Made by a program: the position numbers and the translations under genes. A stretch of DNA of 64,000 nucleotides from Succinivibrio dextrinosolvens (lineage in GTDB: Bacteria; Pseudomonadota; Gammaproteobacteria; Enterobacterales; Succinivibrionaceae), in NCBI RefSeq assembly GCF_011065405.1, contig NZ_CP047056.1, forward strand, positions 2,006,747 to 2,070,746, in the 5' to 3' direction. Numbering within the stretch: the first letter of the stretch is position 1; every line of letters starts with the position of its first letter. Under the pieces are notes generated by a model. It was not told the DNA's origin. It saw only the letters and a list, made by a program, of their open reading frames with translations, and did not search any database. Shown piece by piece: positions 63,152 through 64,000 of this stretch.

Positions 63152-63172
63152 AAAAATCCACTTCGGATTTTT
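63152..63172 (+). terminator. Terminator of prlC
   Basis: AAAAATCC (63152-63159) and GGATTTTT (63165-63172) form an 8-bp stem. An alternative stem ATCCAC/GTGGAT (63156-63183) with a following T-run shares its left arm. Confidence 0.75.
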
Positions 63173-63281
63173 CCAGAGTGGATGTTTTTCTTGTTTTGAT
63201 AGCGATAACAATTACTCACCGCAGGAGGAACGCCTGCGATAAACAGGTAGTTTCAGTTTTCTTTCAGCTCTGAATCAGTTT

Positions 63282-63737
63282 TTACAGATCTTTTATCATG
63301 TAGAAGGTGTTAGGCTTTGGCTTAACATCTTCTCCTTCATACACTTCAAAACCGTGTTTCTTGTACAGATTTACTGCAGCGGTAACACTTAGCGGGGTAT
63401 TCAGAATTACTTCTGCAAAACCAGCATCCTTGGCTTTCTTCAGTAGCTCCGTTAAAAGAGTATCTCCCAAATGCTGGCCTCGTGCCTCACGTCTTACATA
63501 CATTCTTTTGATTTCACATCTTTCATTGCTTACTTTCCTGAATGCGGCCATACCCTGGAATTCATCTTCGTCCACAGCAACGATTAAGTCTCCGTAAGGT
63601 GGAAGATATTTATTCTCGACATCATTCAGTTCAGACTCGAAATGCTGAAATGCGGCATCCTGATTAAGATTCATTGCAGAATCTACTATCATTTTTTTTA
63701 CTTGAGGCAAGTAGCTCTTACCATCTATAATTTCCAT
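63282..63737 (-). CDS. GNAT-family N-acetyltransferase
   Basis: A 151-residue GCN5-related acetyltransferase. The acetyl-CoA loop is in VRREARGQHLGDTLLTELL near residues 88-106 (R-x-x-x-x-G-x-x-L form), and the motif B segment VNLYKKHGFEVYEG follows near 122-135. The acceptor is unknown. It lies 109 bases downstream of the rnb-like gene's end, with a terminator between them. Confidence 0.85.
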   Translation of the reverse strand: MEIIDGKSYLPQVKKMIVDSAMNLNQDAAFQHFESELNDVENKYLPPYGDLIVAVDEDEFQGMAAFRKVSNERCEIKRMYVRREARGQHLGDTLLTELLKKAKDAGFAEVILNTPLSVTAAVNLYKKHGFEVYEGEDVKPKPNTFYMIKDL

Positions 63738-63790
63738 AAATACTCCTGTATGTTTTTGTTATCTATCATTTTGTATTTTAAATATAATTA

Positions 63791-63824
63791 AAAAAAAAGC
63801 TTCAATTTCTTGAAGCTTCTTTTT
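63791..63824. terminator. Terminator between the RNase II-type gene and the acetyltransferase
   Basis: AAGCTTCAA (63797-63805) and TTGAAGCTT (63810-63818) form a perfect 9-bp stem with a 4-base loop and T-runs on both strands. Confidence 0.9.
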
Positions 63825-63846
63825 AAAAATGCGATTTTAGCCGGCT

Positions 63847-64000
63847 TTATTTGCGCTTTGGCATAACTTTAGCCTTTTTGGCAGAGTATGGATCTGGTAG
63901 CATCAGGCCACCGACGCTTTCACAAGGAGCCGCAATAATTGAACGGGTCTTCTTGTTGATCTCAACTACCTTCAAGGCTATCTTATCGCCTAATCTGTAC
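63847..64000 (-). CDS. rnb: RNase II-type exoribonuclease, C-terminal end (5' part outside window)
   Basis: Fifty codons of an open frame reach the window end. The sequence has YRLGDKIALKVVEI followed by KKTRSIIA, matching the end of the S1 RNA-binding domain of RNase II/RNase R proteins; the TRSIIA-x-P pattern is closer to RNase II. The protein ends with a basic tail (KKAKVMPKRK). The gene would degrade mRNA 3' to 5'. Only the tail is visible, so the choice of RNase II over RNase R is tentative. Confidence 0.7.
   Translation of the reverse strand, partial: YRLGDKIALKVVEINKKTRSIIAAPCESVGGLMLPDPYSAKKAKVMPKRK

Noticed and set aside
1-64000. CRISPR arrays, rRNA and tRNA genes, prophage
   Set aside because: No regularly spaced repeats, rRNA or tRNA sequence, or phage structural genes were seen in the window.

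Overview
The window reads as a chromosomal segment of an anaerobic, low-GC gammaproteobacterium, most likely of the Succinivibrionaceae (Succinivibrio, Anaerobiospirillum or Ruminobacter type). Housekeeping genes are clearly gammaproteobacterial and several sit in E. coli-like neighbourhoods: hslR-hslO near nudE, coaBC-dut beside rpmB-rpmG, gmk/rpoZ/spoT, typA next to glnL-glnG, and a TreRelated pssA. A ferredoxin-dependent 2-oxoacid oxidoreductase, a split sugar transketolase and ABC sugar uptake suggest a gut or rumen anaerobe. The genus is inference; no rRNA lies in the window.

Layout. 1-6.7 kb: end of a sugar operon (ABC ATPase and permease, a glucose-type PTS IIA protein, a fucose/arabinose-isomerase-family enzyme, two-subunit transketolase, FGGY kinase). 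6.9-8.6 kb: accessory AAA-like/PD-(D/E)XK protein. 8.7-10.7 kb: hslO, hslR, nudE. 10.7-14.5 kb: argF-argG-argH. 14.6-18.4 kb: dut, coaBC, rpmB, rpmG and an OmpA porin. 18.5-26.6 kb, minus strand: MglB-like binding protein, CobW-family GTPase, hydrolase, spoT, rpoZ, gmk, engB and a DUF3334 protein. 27.2-28.6 kb: MATE exporter.

28.6-42.8 kb is the most interesting part. It holds a reverse-transsulfuration operon (methyltransferase, cystathionine lyase, cysteine/cystathionine synthase), an intact insertion sequence, a CoA ligase plus four-subunit 2-oxoacid:ferredoxin oxidoreductase operon, and a methionine ABC transporter operon (metQNI) with an aminotransferase. Two unannotated leader peptides lie here. 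The one before the transsulfuration operon ends in six consecutive Cys codons and then stop; the one before metQ ends in four Cys-Met pairs and then stop. The metQ and oxidoreductase operons also share an almost identical 29-bp promoter-like block (26/29) and a second, inverted copy of its 13-bp core. Together these suggest a cysteine/methionine-responsive control system using ribosome stalling on leader peptides plus a shared operator.

42.8-47.4 kb: glnG, glnL and typA. The NtrC (glnG product) has lost the GAFTGA loop and key Walker A and B residues, so it should not work as a normal sigma-54 activator. 47.7-53.3 kb: M15 peptidase, a two-partner secretion pair (preceded by an attenuator-like set of competing hairpins) and a YihY-family membrane protein. 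53.3-64 kb: AsmA-like protein, recG, pssA, an M24 aminopeptidase, prlC, a GNAT acetyltransferase and the 3' end of an RNase II-type gene.
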